Shown: positions 18,088-27,394, numbered from the stretch's first letter. The stretch is 64,000 bases of DNA from Pseudomonas jinjuensis (GCF_900103845.1 NZ_FNIJ01000008.1:124001-188000); one strand, 5' to 3'. A program made the numbers and translations. The notes: generated by a model from the sequence alone, not told the origin.

Positions 18088-18897
18088 ATGATCCGTGGTT
18101 CAACCGAACTGGTCGCCATCGTCGGTTCGCCCATCGCCCAGGTGAAATCGCCGGAAAACTTCAACATCTGGTTCACCAACAATGGCCGCAACCTGGCGAT
18201 GCTTCCCATCGACATGCAGGAAACCGCGCTCGACGCCTTCCTCGACAGCCTGCGCGGCTGGCGCAACCTGCGTGGATGCGTGGTCACCGTGCCCTACAAG
18301 CAGAGCATCGCCACGCGCCTCGACGGCCTCAGCGTCCGCGCCGCCGCGCTGCGCTCGGTCAACGTGATCCGCCGCGAGGCCGATGGCCGCCTGCTGGGCG
18401 ACAACGTCGACGGCGCAGGCTTCCTCGGCGCGACGCAGAAGCACGGCTTCCAGGCTGACGACAGGAGCGCGCTGCTGATCGGCGCCGGCGGTGTCGGCAG
18501 CGCCATCGCCTATGCGCTGGCCGAGGCCGGTATCCGCCGGCTGACGATCGCCGACCCCGGCACCGAGCGCGCCGGCGCCCTCGGCGAACTGCTCGGCAAC
18601 GCCTTCCCCGCCCTGCAGATCGCCACGCAGTACAGCTCGCTGGAAGGCTTCGACCTGCTGGTCAACGCCTCGCCGGTGGGCATGGGTGGAACCGGCGAAC
18701 TGCCGCTCCCGGCCGCGCTGCTGGAAACCCTGCAGCCCTCCACCCTGGTCGCCGACGTGGTCACCTCGCCGGAAATCACCCCGCTGCTGGAAGCGGCGCG
18801 CCAGCGCGGCTGCGCCATCCAGACCGGCCCGGAAATGGCCTTCGCCCAGCTCGGCCACCTCGGCGCCTTCATGGGCGTCACGCCGCTGGAGATCTGA
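18088..18897 (+). CDS. Shikimate dehydrogenase homologue, divergent (Ael1-like)
   Basis: 269 aa. AroE fold, but the first serine of the carboxylate-binding SxS is replaced: IAQVKSPENFN, giving VKS. The catalytic Lys (VPYKQSIA) and Asp (GDNVDGAGF) remain. NAD-type Asp follows the GAGGVGSA motif (TIADPGTERAG). Such AroE-like proteins have little or no shikimate activity in other pseudomonads. The physiological substrate may be a related hydroaromatic acid. Strong ribosome site ggaggtcagc. First gene of an operon with the flavoprotein (4 bp downstream) and the NIPSNAP gene. Not the biosynthetic aroE. Confidence 0.85.
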   Translation: MIRGSTELVAIVGSPIAQVKSPENFNIWFTNNGRNLAMLPIDMQETALDAFLDSLRGWRNLRGCVVTVPYKQSIATRLDGLSVRAAALRSVNVIRREADGRLLGDNVDGAGFLGATQKHGFQADDRSALLIGAGGVGSAIAYALAEAGIRRLTIADPGTERAGALGELLGNAFPALQIATQYSSLEGFDLLVNASPVGMGGTGELPLPAALLETLQPSTLVADVVTSPEITPLLEAARQRGCAIQTGPEMAFAQLGHLGAFMGVTPLEI

Positions 18898-18901
18898 CGC
18901 C

Positions 18902-20635
18902 ATGACCCACTTCGAACAACCCCAGCGCGAGTACGACCTGGTCGTCCTCGGCAGCGGCGCCGGCGGTTTCGCCGCTGCCGCCACCGCCGCCTGCCGTGGC
19001 CTCAAGGTGCTGGTCGTGGAAAAGGCCGACACCTTCGGCGGCACCTCGGCGATCTCCGGCGGCGCGGCCTGGATATACGGCACCGACCAGGCCCGCGCGG
19101 CCGGCGCCAAGGACTCCCCGGAGGCCATGCGCACCTACCTGAAGACCATCATCGGCGCCGGCTACGACCCCGAGCTGGTGGATGCCTTCATCGAGCGCGG
19201 CCACCAGGCGCTGCGCTGGCTGGAGGCCAACACCGAGCTACGCTACGCCCTGCGCCCGCATTCGCCGGACTACTACCCGGACGAGCCCGGCGCCACCGAA
19301 TCCGGCCGCGCGCTGGAGATGGTCGAGTACGACGGCCGCCACCTCGGCGAACGCTTCAGGGACCTGAAGATGCCGCCGCCGGGGATGCTGCTGTTCGGCG
19401 GGATGATGGTCAATCGCGTCGACATCCAGCATTTCCTCAGCTTCCGCCGCTCGCCGAAGTCGCTCTGGCATTGCCTCAAGCTGATGGCGCGCTACGGCCT
19501 CGACCGCCTCTCCCACCATCGCGGCACCCGCCTGACCACCGGCAACGCGCTGATCGCCCGCCTCGCCACCAGCGCCTTCGGCAAGGGCGCCGAGCTGTGG
19601 CTGAACAGCGAGGCGCAGGAGCTGATCGTCGAGCAGGGCGCGGTGACCGGCGTGGTGGTGAAGCGCGACGGCCGCAGCCAGCGGATTCGCGCCCGCGGCG
19701 GCGTGGTCTGCGCCATGGGCGGGTTCGCCGCCGGCGCCATCGCCGCGGCCAACCGCCCGCCCAGCGAGGCGCCGCATCTGACCATGTCGCCGCCGAGCAA
19801 CGACGGCGCCGCCCTGCGCCTCGGCGAAGCGGTGGGCGCCGCCAGCGGCCAGGACATGGCGGCGAACTTCTTCTGGGCGCCGGTTTCCGAGCTGCGCCAT
19901 GCCAACGGCGAAACCGAGCGCTTCCCGCACCTGGTCACCGACCGCGCCAAGCCCGGCGTGATCGCGGTGAACCGGGCCGGGCGGCGCTTCGTCAACGAAT
20001 CCAACTCCTACCACCACTTCGTCCAGACCATGTTCGCCAGCGGCAATTCACCGGTCTGGCTGATCTGCGACGCCGAAGCGCTGAACCGTTACGGCCTGGG
20101 CCTGGCGCGGCCGAAGCCGGTGGACAACTCGGCGCTGATCGAGGCCGGCTACCTGCACCGCGCCGACACACCGGAAGCCCTGGCCCGCGCCATCGGCGTC
20201 GATCCGCAGGGTCTGCGGCAGACCCTGGAGCGCTTCAACGCCGACGCCCGCGACGGCATCGACCGCGAATTCGCCAAGGGCGGCAACAGCTACAACCGCT
20301 ACATGGGCGACCCCGAGCACAAGCCCAACCCCTGCCTGGCGCCGCTGGCGAAAGCGCCGTTCTATGCCATCCGCATCCACACCGGCGACCTCGGCTCGGC
20401 CCGCGGCCTGGTCACCGACGCCAATGCCAACGTGCTCGACCGCGGCGGCGCGCCGATCCCCGGCCTGTACGCCGCCGGCAACGACATGAACTCGCTGATG
20501 GACGGCACCTACCCCGGCCCCGGCATAACCATCGGCCCCGCCCTGACCTTCGGCTGGATCGCCGCCAGCCATATCGCCGAACGCCTGCAGGCACCGGCCA
20601 TTCCCACGGAGACCCGCGCATGTACTACGAACTGA
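18902..20635 (+). CDS. FAD-dependent dehydrogenase, KstD/fumarate-reductase family
   Basis: 577 aa. N-terminal FAD Rossmann fold VVLGSGAGGFAAAATAA, then VVEKADTFGGTSAISGGAAWI. The C-terminus YAAGNDMNSLMDGTYPGPGITIGPALTFG has the Tyr-Pro-Gly motif of 3-ketosteroid delta1-dehydrogenases. No signal peptide or flavin-transfer motif, so probably cytosolic. It overlaps the next gene by 16 bp and starts 4 bp after the AroE-like gene. I infer that it dehydrogenates a cyclic ketone made by that dehydrogenase, a step toward aromatisation. A steroid substrate is unlikely in this context. Confidence 0.88.
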   Translation: MTHFEQPQREYDLVVLGSGAGGFAAAATAACRGLKVLVVEKADTFGGTSAISGGAAWIYGTDQARAAGAKDSPEAMRTYLKTIIGAGYDPELVDAFIERGHQALRWLEANTELRYALRPHSPDYYPDEPGATESGRALEMVEYDGRHLGERFRDLKMPPPGMLLFGGMMVNRVDIQHFLSFRRSPKSLWHCLKLMARYGLDRLSHHRGTRLTTGNALIARLATSAFGKGAELWLNSEAQELIVEQGAVTGVVVKRDGRSQRIRARGGVVCAMGGFAAGAIAAANRPPSEAPHLTMSPPSNDGAALRLGEAVGAASGQDMAANFFWAPVSELRHANGETERFPHLVTDRAKPGVIAVNRAGRRFVNESNSYHHFVQTMFASGNSPVWLICDAEALNRYGLGLARPKPVDNSALIEAGYLHRADTPEALARAIGVDPQGLRQTLERFNADARDGIDREFAKGGNSYNRYMGDPEHKPNPCLAPLAKAPFYAIRIHTGDLGSARGLVTDANANVLDRGGAPIPGLYAAGNDMNSLMDGTYPGPGITIGPALTFGWIAASHIAERLQAPAIPTETRACTTN

Positions 20636-20940
20636 GAACCTACACCATCGATCCGCTGAAGCTGGGCGACTGGCTCGCCCTGTACCGGAGCCACGCGCTG
20701 GAGGTACAGACCGAGCATCTCGGCAAGCTGGTCGGCTTCTTCACCACCGAGTTCGGCGAGGCCAACCAGGTGGTGCATATCTGGGCTTACGAAAGCCTCG
20801 ACGAGCGCATCGCCCGCCGCGCGGCGATGGCCGCCGATCCACGCTGGGCGGAATTCTCCCGGCGCAACCGGGAGCTGGGCGCGGTGCTGAAACTGGAGTC
20901 GCGGCTGATGCGCCCGACGGGGTTTTCGCCGTTGCAGTGA
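20620..20940 (+). CDS. NIPSNAP family small protein
   Basis: 106 aa. The beginning MYYELRTYTIDPLKLGDWLALY and the middle VVHIWAYESLDERIARRAAM mark the NIPSNAP/dimeric ferredoxin-like fold. Function is not known; such proteins often accompany catabolic oxidoreductases. Its ATG lies 16 bp inside the flavoprotein gene, with ggag eight bases upstream, indicating translational coupling. Confidence 0.88.
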   Translation: MYYELRTYTIDPLKLGDWLALYRSHALEVQTEHLGKLVGFFTTEFGEANQVVHIWAYESLDERIARRAAMAADPRWAEFSRRNRELGAVLKLESRLMRPTGFSPLQ

Positions 20941-20943
20941 AAG

Positions 20944-21051
20944 CCCCTCTCCCAGAGGGAGAGAGGACTGTTTGGCATGAAGCGAAGCAGCATGCCGACC
21001 CGCAATCCCGAGCCGCCCCCTATCCCTCCGGGAGAGGGCTGGGGTGAGGGC
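20944..21051. repeat. Intergenic repeat, cctctccc...gggagagg type
   Basis: Two hairpins: cctctcccagagggagagagg near 20946 and ctccgggagagggctggggt near 21027. The latter is a dispersed intergenic element of pseudomonads, here filling the gap between the NIPSNAP gene and the second flavoprotein. Confidence 0.6.
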
Positions 21052-21076
21052 AAACCCAACCACCAGAGTCACCGGC

Positions 21077-22750
21077 ATGCACGACACCCTCCACTGCGAC
21101 GTCCTGGTCATCGGCTCCGGCGCCTCCGGCCTGGCCGCCGCGGTCACCGCCGCGCACCACGGCCTGAAGGTGATGGTCGCGGAAAAGGCCAGCCAGCTCG
21201 GCGGCACCAGCGCCTGGTCGGGCGGCTGGCTGTGGATTCCGCGCAATCCGCTGGCCATCGCCGAAGGCATAGTCGAGGACGGCGACGCGCCGGAACGCTA
21301 CCTGTGCGCCCAGGTGCGGGCCGCCGAGCTGGACGAGCGCCAGCGCGCCTTCCTGCGCCATGGGCCGGAGATGATCGAGTTCTTCCAGCGGCATACCGCC
21401 GTGCAGTTCCTCTCCGGCTCGAAGATGCCCGACATGCGCGACGGCGATGGCAGCGCGCAAGGTGGCCGCTCGCTGTGCGCGCAGCCGTTTGACGGGCGCC
21501 TGCTCGGCCCATGGATCGACAAACTGCGGCCGCCGCTGGATATCGTCAGCCTCGCCGGCATGGGCATCGCCGGCGGCGCGGACATGGCCGCCTTCTTCAA
21601 TGCCACGCGCTCGCCGAAGGCCGCGCTGCACGTCGGCAGGCGCCTGCTGCGGCATTTCCGCGACCTGCTGCTGCATCGCCGCGGCATGCAGCTGGTCAAC
21701 GGCAACGCCCTGGTGGCGCGGCTGCTGCGCAGCGCCCTCGATCTCGGCGTGACCCTGCTCACCGATGCGCCGGTCGCACGGCTGCTGCAGGACGGACGGA
21801 TCACCGGCGCGCAGCTCGGCGATGGCCGGGAAATTCATGCCCGGCGGGGTGTGGTGCTGGCCTGCGGCGGCTTCCCCCACGACCGCCAGCGCATCGCCCG
21901 GCTGATGCCCCATGCGCCGAACGGCCACGAACATCGCTCGGCCGCGCCGAAGGAAAACAGCGGCGACGGCCTGCGCCTGGGCGAACAGGTCGGCGCCCGC
22001 GTCGGCGAGACGCTGGCCCACGCCGGGGCCTGGGCGCCGGTCTCGCTGGTGCCGCGCAACGACGGCAGCCTCGGCCACTTCCCGCACCTGGTCGACCGCG
22101 CCAAGCCCGGCTTCATCGCCGTGCGCCGCGACGGCCGGCGCTTCGTCAACGAGGCCGACTGCTACCACGACTTCATGAATGCGCTGTTCGCCGCCACGCC
22201 GGAAGGCGAGCCGCACGAGGCCTGGCTGATCTGCGACCACCCGGCGCAGCGCCGCTACGGCATCGGCTGGGCCAAGCCGTTCCCCTTCCCTGCCGGCTTC
22301 CATGAACGGCGCGGCTATCTGTTCAGCGGCCGCACCCTGGCGGAACTGGCGGCGCGCTGCGGGATCGACCCGGCGCAGCTGCAGGCCACTGTGGAAGGCT
22401 TCAACCGGCATGCCGCACGGGGCGAGGACCCGGACTTCCAGCGTGGCGTCTCGGCCTACAACCGGGCCCAGGGCGAACCGCTGCACGGGCCGAATCCGTC
22501 GCTGCGGCCGCTGCAACACGGACCGTTCCATGCGGTGAAACTCGTTCCAGGGAGCCTCGGCACCTTCGCCGGCCTGCGCACCGATGCCTCGGCGCGGGTG
22601 CTGGATGACGGGGACCGGCCGATACCCGGCCTGTTCGCCGTGGGCAACGACATGCAGAGCGTGATGGGCGGACATTACCCGAGCGGCGGGATCACCCTCG
22701 GGCCGGGGATGACGTTCGGCTACCTGGCGGGGAAGGCGCTGTGCGAGTGA
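21077..22750 (+). CDS. FAD-dependent dehydrogenase, KstD family, second copy
   Basis: 557 aa. LVIGSGASGLAAAVTAAHHG, then GGTSAWSGGWLWIPRNPLA, is the FAD domain. The C-terminus VGNDMQSVMGGHYPSGGITLGPGMTFGY keeps the family Tyr-Pro motif (YPSGG instead of YPGAG). It is clearly paralogous to the gene at 32510, less so to that at 18902. Start chosen at ATG 21077 (MHDTLHCDVL); GTG 21044 would extend it into a repeat. It is separated from the upstream operon by 136 bp of repeat DNA, so it may or may not be co-transcribed. Confidence 0.86.
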   Translation: MHDTLHCDVLVIGSGASGLAAAVTAAHHGLKVMVAEKASQLGGTSAWSGGWLWIPRNPLAIAEGIVEDGDAPERYLCAQVRAAELDERQRAFLRHGPEMIEFFQRHTAVQFLSGSKMPDMRDGDGSAQGGRSLCAQPFDGRLLGPWIDKLRPPLDIVSLAGMGIAGGADMAAFFNATRSPKAALHVGRRLLRHFRDLLLHRRGMQLVNGNALVARLLRSALDLGVTLLTDAPVARLLQDGRITGAQLGDGREIHARRGVVLACGGFPHDRQRIARLMPHAPNGHEHRSAAPKENSGDGLRLGEQVGARVGETLAHAGAWAPVSLVPRNDGSLGHFPHLVDRAKPGFIAVRRDGRRFVNEADCYHDFMNALFAATPEGEPHEAWLICDHPAQRRYGIGWAKPFPFPAGFHERRGYLFSGRTLAELAARCGIDPAQLQATVEGFNRHAARGEDPDFQRGVSAYNRAQGEPLHGPNPSLRPLQHGPFHAVKLVPGSLGTFAGLRTDASARVLDDGDRPIPGLFAVGNDMQSVMGGHYPSGGITLGPGMTFGYLAGKALCE

Positions 22751-22769
22751 TCTCGGCGGCGCCGGAATG

Positions 22770-22850
22770 TCGCGGGCATGGCCCGCTCCTACACCACGCC
22801 GAGGTGCAGCCCCGTAGGGTGCATAACGCGCCAGCGTTATCCACCATCCC
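22770..22850. repeat. REP element plus gtagggt...ttatccacc element
   Basis: REP core at 22770-22793, then a member of the second dispersed family (gtagggtgcataacgcgc...) at 22814-22850. They lie between the convergent flavoprotein and TetR genes. Confidence 0.8.
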
Positions 22851-22860
22851 CGCTGCAGGC

Positions 22861-23529
22861 TTACGCCTGGATATAGCGCAGCACCGCCTCGCAGATCATC
22901 TGCTTGTGGCGCGCCTTGGCCTGTTCGTCCGACAGGTCGGTCTGGAAGATCTCGCCGAAGGTGTGGCGGTTCGACACCCGGTAGAAGCAGAAGGAGCTGA
23001 TCAGCAGGTGCACGTCGAGCGGGTCGAGGCCGCCGCGGAACAGGCCCTCCGCCTCGCCGCGGCGGAGGATTTCGGCGAGGGAGTGCAGCATGGTGTTGCT
23101 CATCGAGCGGATCGCGTTGGACTGCTTGACGTACTCGCCGTGGTGGATGTTCTCGATGCTGACGATGCGCACGAAGTCGACGTTGCGGTCATGGTGGTCG
23201 AAGGCGAATTCCACCGTGCGGCGGATCGCCTCGCGCGGCTCCAGCTCGGCCAGGTGCAGCTGGCTCTCGGTGCGGCGGATGTCGCCGTAGAGCTTCTCCA
23301 GCACCTCGACGTAGAGCTGCTCCTTGCTGCCGAAGTAGTAGTAGATCATCCGCTTGGAGGTGTGGGTGCGCTCGGCGATGGAGTCCACCCGCGCGCCGGA
23401 CAGCCCCTCCTGGACGAATTCGGTGATCGCCGCCTGGAGGATGTCCTCGCGGGTCTTTTCCGGGTTGTTCTTGCGGCCCTTGCGTTGCGGGGCGACGGGT
23501 TCGGCAAGGGTTTCGGGGAGATTCGACAT
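22861..23529 (-). CDS. TetR-family regulator beside quiC
   Basis: 222 aa. N-terminal HTH: TREDILQAAITEFVQEGLSGARVDSIAERTHTSKRMIYYYFGSKEQLYVEV. A variable ligand domain follows, containing HHDRNVDFVRIVSIENIHHGEYV. It lies 79 bp downstream of quiC on the same strand, so it may be co-transcribed. An equivalent TetR gene adjoins the quiC-type gene in other Pseudomonas as I remember it, so control of quinate/shikimate use is a reasonable guess. Confidence 0.88.
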   Translation of the reverse strand: MSNLPETLAEPVAPQRKGRKNNPEKTREDILQAAITEFVQEGLSGARVDSIAERTHTSKRMIYYYFGSKEQLYVEVLEKLYGDIRRTESQLHLAELEPREAIRRTVEFAFDHHDRNVDFVRIVSIENIHHGEYVKQSNAIRSMSNTMLHSLAEILRRGEAEGLFRGGLDPLDVHLLISSFCFYRVSNRHTFGEIFQTDLSDEQAKARHKQMICEAVLRYIQA

Positions 23530-23566
23530 ACAGGACTCACAGCCAGCGGCAAGGTCTGGCGATTAT

Positions 23567-23604
23567 GGGACCGGCCGCAGCCCGAAGGAAGGCCGCGGCC
23601 GGTC
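23567..23604. terminator. Hairpin between quiC and the TetR gene
   Basis: Arms ggaccggccgc and gcggccggtcc pair perfectly around a 16-nt loop, immediately after the quiC stop. There is no T-run, so it may act as a weak or partial terminator or an mRNA 3'-end stabiliser. Confidence 0.45.
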
Positions 23605-23608
23605 CGGA

Positions 23609-25516
23609 TCACAGCCTGGCCGGCCGCGTCGCGCCGCTGCGCGCCTTGGCCATGGCCGCCAGGCGCACGGCGACGTTGGCCGCGCCATAGCCGACGTAGC
23701 CGTTGCGGCGCTGGATGATCTCGAAGAAGAAGCGCCCCTCGAACGGCTCGCTGTAGACGTGGAACAGCTCGCCGCCCTGGGCGTCGCGGTCGTACAGCAC
23801 GTTGTAGTAGGCCAGCTCGCTGAGGAACTCGTCGTCGAAGTCGAAACGCGCGGCAAGGTCGTCGTAGTAGTTGAGCGGGATTTCCAGCAGCGGCACGCCG
23901 GCCTCCTTGGCCCGGGCGACCTCGGCGAAGATGTCCTCGCAGGCGAAGGCGATGTGGTGCACGCCGGAGCCGCGATAGCTGGACAGCGCGTGGGAGATCG
24001 CCGTGTTGCGGTTCTCCGAGATGTTCAGCGGCAGGCGGACGCTGCTGCAGCGGCTGCGGATCGCCCGGCTCTTCACCAGGCCGTAGGGATCGGGCAGCAC
24101 CACCTCGTCGTCGGCCTCGAAGTCCAGCACGCTCTTGTAGAACAGCACCCAGCTGTCGAGGCTGTCCGCCGGCAGCGCCATGGCCATGTGGTCGATGCGC
24201 TGCAGGTTGCCGGCGGGCGCGGCCTGCGGGTCGAGGACGAAGTCGCTGTCGTAGATGGTCTGGCCCGGCTCGCGTTCCTCCACCAGGTAGATCAGGCTGC
24301 CGTCCGGCGCGCGCACGGCGGGAATCTCGCGTTCGTTGGGGCCGACCAGGCCGCGGAACGGCTGCGCGCCGAACGCCTGGGCGCGCTCCAGGGCGCTGCC
24401 GCCGTCGCGCACCCGCAGCGCGGTGGCGCACAGCGACGGGCCGTGGGCCTCGAAGAAGTTGTGGGCGAAGGAGTACGGCTCGGCATTCAGCACGATGTTG
24501 ATGTCGCCCTGGCGCAGCAGGCTGACTTCCTTGGAGCGGTGCTGGCCGGCGCGGGCGAAGCCGAGCTTTTCCAGCCAGCCGGCGAGGCGCGCGCCCTGCT
24601 CCTCGTCGACGGCGAATTCGAGGAACTCCACACCGTCGTAGCGGCTGGCCGGCGGCGGCGCGAAGAGGATGCCGGTGTCGACCGGCGCCGCTTCCTTCTC
24701 CAGCAGCTTGCGGGTCTTCTCCTCCAGGTAGAGCAGCGAGCGCAGGCCGTCGGCGGCGTTGGAGCGGGTCGGCGCGGCGCGGAAGCCGTCGTTGAAGATT
24801 TCCAGCGACAGCGGCCCCCGGTAGCCGCTCTTCAGGATCGGCGCGAGGAAGCCCGGCAGGTCGAACTCGCCCTGCCCCGGGAAGCAGCGGAAGTGCCGGC
24901 TCCACTCCAGCACGTCCATGGCCAGGATCGGCGCGTCGGCCATCTGCACGAAGAAGATCTTCTCCCCGGGAATCTCGGCGAAACCGCTGGGATCGCCCTT
25001 GATCGACAGGGTGTGGAAGCTGTCCAGCAGCACGCCGAGGGCGGCATGGTCGGCCTGGCGGACGATGTCCCAGACCTGCTGCCAGGTGTTCACATGGCGG
25101 CCCCAGGCGAGCGCCTCGTAGCCGATGCGCAGGCCGCGCGCGCCGGCGCGTTCGGCCAGCCGGCGGAGGTCGTCGACGAGAATCTGCTCGTCGCCCAGCG
25201 AATCCGCCGCCACGTTGCTGCAGACCAGCACCAGGTCGGTGCCCAGTTCCTGCATCAGGTCGAACTTGCGCTCGGCGCGGTCGAGGTTCTTCTGCAGGCG
25301 GTCGCGGCGGCAGCCCTCGAAGTCGCGGAACGGCTGGAACAGGGTGATGGCGATGCCCAGGTCGGCGCACATCTGGCGAATCTCGCGCGGGCTGCCGGCG
25401 TAGTAGAGAAGATCGTTCTCGAAGATTTCCACGCCGTCGAAACCGGCGGCGGCGATGGCCTCGAGTTTTTCCGGCAGGGTTCCGCTCAGGGAGACGGTGG
25501 CGATCGAGCGCTGCAT
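23609..25516 (-). CDS. quiC: 3-dehydroshikimate dehydratase QuiC (fused to HPPD-like domain)
   Basis: 635 aa. Converts 3-dehydroshikimate to protocatechuate. The N-terminal half is a TIM barrel. With ATG 25516 as start, the metal ligands fall at Glu134 (IGYEALAWG), Asp165 (LLDSFHTLS), Gln191 (FFVQMADAP) and Glu239 (SLEIFNDGF), exactly the positions I remember for Pseudomonas QuiC1. The C-terminal half (about 290-620) is a glyoxalase/4-hydroxyphenylpyruvate-dioxygenase-like fold, with RIDHMAMALP, GVHHIAFAC and a late GRFFFEIIQRRNGYVGYG. The role of that domain is not settled. It links AroQ and the dehydrogenases to PcaHG. Divergent from an MFS importer. Confidence 0.97.
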   Translation of the reverse strand: MQRSIATVSLSGTLPEKLEAIAAAGFDGVEIFENDLLYYAGSPREIRQMCADLGIAITLFQPFRDFEGCRRDRLQKNLDRAERKFDLMQELGTDLVLVCSNVAADSLGDEQILVDDLRRLAERAGARGLRIGYEALAWGRHVNTWQQVWDIVRQADHAALGVLLDSFHTLSIKGDPSGFAEIPGEKIFFVQMADAPILAMDVLEWSRHFRCFPGQGEFDLPGFLAPILKSGYRGPLSLEIFNDGFRAAPTRSNAADGLRSLLYLEEKTRKLLEKEAAPVDTGILFAPPPASRYDGVEFLEFAVDEEQGARLAGWLEKLGFARAGQHRSKEVSLLRQGDINIVLNAEPYSFAHNFFEAHGPSLCATALRVRDGGSALERAQAFGAQPFRGLVGPNEREIPAVRAPDGSLIYLVEEREPGQTIYDSDFVLDPQAAPAGNLQRIDHMAMALPADSLDSWVLFYKSVLDFEADDEVVLPDPYGLVKSRAIRSRCSSVRLPLNISENRNTAISHALSSYRGSGVHHIAFACEDIFAEVARAKEAGVPLLEIPLNYYDDLAARFDFDDEFLSELAYYNVLYDRDAQGGELFHVYSEPFEGRFFFEIIQRRNGYVGYGAANVAVRLAAMAKARSGATRPARL

Positions 25517-26045
25517 GCTTCTGCTCCTGTGAAAGGGGCGACCTCTGCGGGCCGCGACCGTGGATGCCGTGTCGCGCCGGTCATCGGAATGGCCGGTCGA
25601 GGGGACGAACCGGCGGGCGCAACTCTGGTGCATCGATTATTTGCGGAGTATTTTCGAACGGCAACGAAAATTGTACGAACCAGTTAGTTTTCGTTCGATT
25701 AACGAACAAAAGGCCGGTTATCGAATTGACGGTTTTTCGATCACTGCGCACCATCGAATTACGTCGCGGGCACCACCTGCCTTGTGCCACCCCGCGATGG
25801 AACGCCGCCAGCGGCCGATAACAATTTCAAGAAACAGGTACAGCCACCATGCCCGCATCTACCGTCCCGTCCCCCAGCCTCCGTTCCCTGGCCCACGAGT
25901 CCCCGACTCCCCGTTCCGGCGCCTGACCGGTTCCGCCAGCCGCCTCCGCCGCCCGCCAGCGCCCATACTGGGTAACGGCCGGCCCCGGGCAGAGGCATCA
26001 CAGTCACGACTGCTCGCAGTCCTCGAACGAACGGATGGCCACGAC
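25517..26045. other. 529-bp divergent control region quiC / MFS importer
   Basis: It holds the operator at 25674-25725. No convincing protein gene is present. One short reading frame of 25 codons with an aggta-like site runs 25849-25926 (MPASTVPSPSLRSLAHESP...), too short and unremarkable to call. A proline-rich GC stretch fills 25850-25990, probably 5' leader of the importer mRNA. Confidence 0.6.
25674..25725 (+). promoter_or_regulatory. Three-half-site IclR/PcaR-type operator (operator 2)
   Basis: tacgaac at 25674 and ttcgattaacg at 25694-25704 are 20 bp apart in direct orientation. cggttatcgaa at 25715-25725 is the inverted partner (9 of 11), after a 10-bp gap. Both spacings equal those of the porin operator at 30815, and the A-to-B segments are also alike (cagttagtt versus tggttaatt). 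It lies 157 bp from the quiC start and about 320 bp from the importer start, so it could serve either. Confidence 0.7.
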
Positions 26046-27371
26046 ATGATCCACTCGCAGACCGGCACCGCCATGCCCAGCGCTTCCCACGGCTCCATCG
26101 GTGACAAGATTCGCGGCGCCTTCGCCGTCGGCAAGACCCGCTGGGGCATGCTCGCCCTGGTGTTCTTCGCCACCACGCTGAACTACATCGACCGCGCCGC
26201 CCTCGGCGTCATGCAGCCGATCCTCGCCAAGGAAATGAGCTGGACGGCGATGGACTACGCCAACATCAACTTCTGGTTCCAGGTCGGCTACGCGGTGGGC
26301 TTCCTCCTGCAGGGACGGCTGATCGACAAGGTCGGCGTGAAGCACGCCTTCTTCGCCGCGGTGCTGCTCTGGAGCCTCGCCACCGGCGCCCACGGCCTGG
26401 CCACTTCAGCGGCCGGCTTCATGGTCTGCCGCTTCATCCTCGGCCTGACCGAGGCGGCCAACTACCCGGCCTGCGTGAAGACCACCCGGCTGTGGTTCCC
26501 GGCCGGCGAACGCGCCCTCGCCACCGGCCTGTTCAACGCCGGCACCAACGTCGGCGCGATGATCACCCCGGCGCTGCTGCCGCTGATCCTCGCCACCTGG
26601 GGCTGGCAGGCCGCGTTCATCGCCATGGGCTGCCTGGGCCTGGTCTGGGTGGTGCTGTGGGGCCTGAAGTACTTCAACCCGGAAGAGCATCCGAGCGTGC
26701 GCCAGAGCGAACTGGAATACATCCAGAAGGACGTCGAGCCGGAGCCGACCCGCGTGCCCTTCAGCCGCATCCTGCGCATGCGCGGCACCTGGGCCTTCGC
26801 CCTGGCCTACTCGATCACCGCGCCGGTGTTCTGGTTCTACCTGTACTGGCTGCCGCCGTTCCTCAACCAGCAGTACGACCTGGGCATCAGCGTCACCCAG
26901 ATGGGCATCCCGCTGATCCTGATCTGGCTGACCGCGGACTTCGGCAGCGTCGGCGGCGGCATCCTCTCCTCCTGGCTGATCGGCCGCGGCGTGCGCGCCA
27001 CCACCGCGCGGCTGGTGTCGATGCTGATCTTCGCCTGCACCATCGTCAGCGTGACCTTCGCCGCCCACGCCAGCGGCCTGTGGGTCGCGGTGCTGGCCAT
27101 CGCCCTGGCGGTCGGCGCGCACCAGGCCTGGACCGCGAACATCTGGAGCCTGGTGATGGACTACACGCCCAAGCACCTGGTGAGCACGGTGTTCGGCTTC
27201 GGCGGCATGTGCGCGGCGATCGGCGGGATGTTCATGACCCAGATCGTCGGCACCGTGCTGACCGTCACCAACAACAACTACGCCGTGCTGTTCACCATGA
27301 TCCCGGCGATGTACTTCATCGCGCTGGTCTGGATGTACTTCATGGCGCCGCGGAAGATCGAGGTGGTGTAA
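26046..27371 (+). CDS. MFS importer, anion:cation symporter (ACS) family
   Basis: 441 aa. Twelve predicted TM segments. FFATTLNYIDRAALGVMQPILAKE is the ACS-family start, YAVGFLLQGRLIDKVGVKHAF the loop 2-3 signature, and GLTEAANYPACVKTTRLWFPAGERALATG the family-typical TM4-5 region. ACS members import organic acids such as glucarate, hexuronates, phthalate or quinate. Position opposite quiC with a shared operator points to quinate, shikimate or protocatechuate. Start ATG 26046 (MIHSQTG) is plausible; ATG 26073 is an alternative. Confidence 0.9.
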   Translation: MIHSQTGTAMPSASHGSIGDKIRGAFAVGKTRWGMLALVFFATTLNYIDRAALGVMQPILAKEMSWTAMDYANINFWFQVGYAVGFLLQGRLIDKVGVKHAFFAAVLLWSLATGAHGLATSAAGFMVCRFILGLTEAANYPACVKTTRLWFPAGERALATGLFNAGTNVGAMITPALLPLILATWGWQAAFIAMGCLGLVWVVLWGLKYFNPEEHPSVRQSELEYIQKDVEPEPTRVPFSRILRMRGTWAFALAYSITAPVFWFYLYWLPPFLNQQYDLGISVTQMGIPLILIWLTADFGSVGGGILSSWLIGRGVRATTARLVSMLIFACTIVSVTFAAHASGLWVAVLAIALAVGAHQAWTANIWSLVMDYTPKHLVSTVFGFGGMCAAIGGMFMTQIVGTVLTVTNNNYAVLFTMIPAMYFIALVWMYFMAPRKIEVV

Positions 27372-27394
27372 GAGCGAATCCGGTTCCACTCTCC

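Noticed and set aside
18088-18897. Biosynthetic aroE
   Set aside because: Altered SxS motif, NAD-type pocket and operon with catabolic oxidoreductase genes.
25815-25835. Stretch gataacaatttca, identical to part of the E. coli lac operator, followed by agaaacag
   Set aside because: Short A/T-rich match in a natural leader, with no LacI-family gene nearby and no dyad symmetry comparable to a lac operator.
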